A DNA stretch of 11,555 nt, taken from DATDYA01 sp035289165 (GTDB lineage: Bacteria; Patescibacteriota; Patescibacteriia; Magasanikbacterales; GWA2-37-8). This document shows positions 11,554 through 11,555 of this stretch, piece by piece (positions within the stretch are counted from its first letter, which is position 1; each line of letters starts with the position of its first letter). The stretch covers positions 1 through 11,555 of the forward strand of contig DATDYA010000017.1 in NCBI GenBank assembly GCA_035289165.1, written 5' to 3'. The notes under the pieces are model-generated. The model had not been told where the DNA came from. It was given only the letters and a program-made list of their open reading frames with translations, and made no database searches. The translations under genes were made by a program, and so were the position numbers.

Positions 11554-11555
11554 TT

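Noticed and set aside
11518..11555. GC-rich right edge as a possible tRNA 3' end.
   Set aside because: No T-loop consensus, no acceptor pairing partner and no proper CCA context can be found.
1..11555. CRISPR arrays, tandem repeats, rRNA and tRNA genes.
   Set aside because: Reading both strands I saw no regularly spaced direct repeats and no conserved RNA gene signatures.

Overview
The window is AT-rich, tightly packed bacterial DNA. It most resembles the genome of a Candidate Phyla Radiation (Patescibacteria) organism. This is inferred from gene content: an AAA_14/DUF4143 ATPase, a RhuM-Fic fusion, a short coiled-coil protein of a type common in that group, and a membrane-anchored GHL15-like protein with an FG-GAP tail. 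Shine-Dalgarno sequences are scarce and genes often overlap by about 7-22 bp. No rRNA, tRNA or CRISPR array is visible, so the phylum is not proven. The standard stop codons fit all the genes.

Left part (1-4500, minus strand): a cell-surface glycan operon. From a promoter near 4490-4517 it runs radical SAM enzyme -> GT4 glycosyltransferase -> GHL15-like glycoside hydrolase, with overlapping genes. A 49-residue DUF6922-like protein, too short for routine gene calling, follows at 139-288. At the extreme left edge is a zinc-ribbon fragment that looks like the N-terminus of a transposase.

Middle (4560-7355): a HEPN/MNT toxin-antitoxin pair on the minus strand, closed by a hairpin terminator, and divergent from a plus-strand unit. 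That unit has an extended -10 promoter, a compact structured leader and an O-antigen ligase/Wzy-type polymerase. A coiled-coil protein follows with its own near-consensus promoter and a textbook intrinsic terminator. The ligase probably belongs with the glycan operon: polymer made in the cytoplasm is exported and ligated or polymerised outside, where the anchored hydrolase could trim it.

Right part (7390-11555, minus strand): an accessory island read in one direction. It holds an AbiEii-type nucleotidyltransferase toxin with a short overlapping partner, a RhuM-Fic fusion, a DUF4143 ATPase and an unknown 107-residue protein. Most of these have their own promoter candidates.

The most notable points are these. 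The two toxin-antitoxin operons (HEPN/MNT and AbiE) share one promoter layout, TTGCTT-17 bp-TGn-(-10)-8 bp-ATG, which predicts nearly leaderless mRNAs. The HEPN protein has no RX4-6H nuclease motif. A conserved-looking W-x-V-D-x-K small protein occurs at both ends of the window, once with a toxin and once alone. The ligase leader has two mutually exclusive foldings. Promoter and structure calls were made by eye, without folding or database searches.
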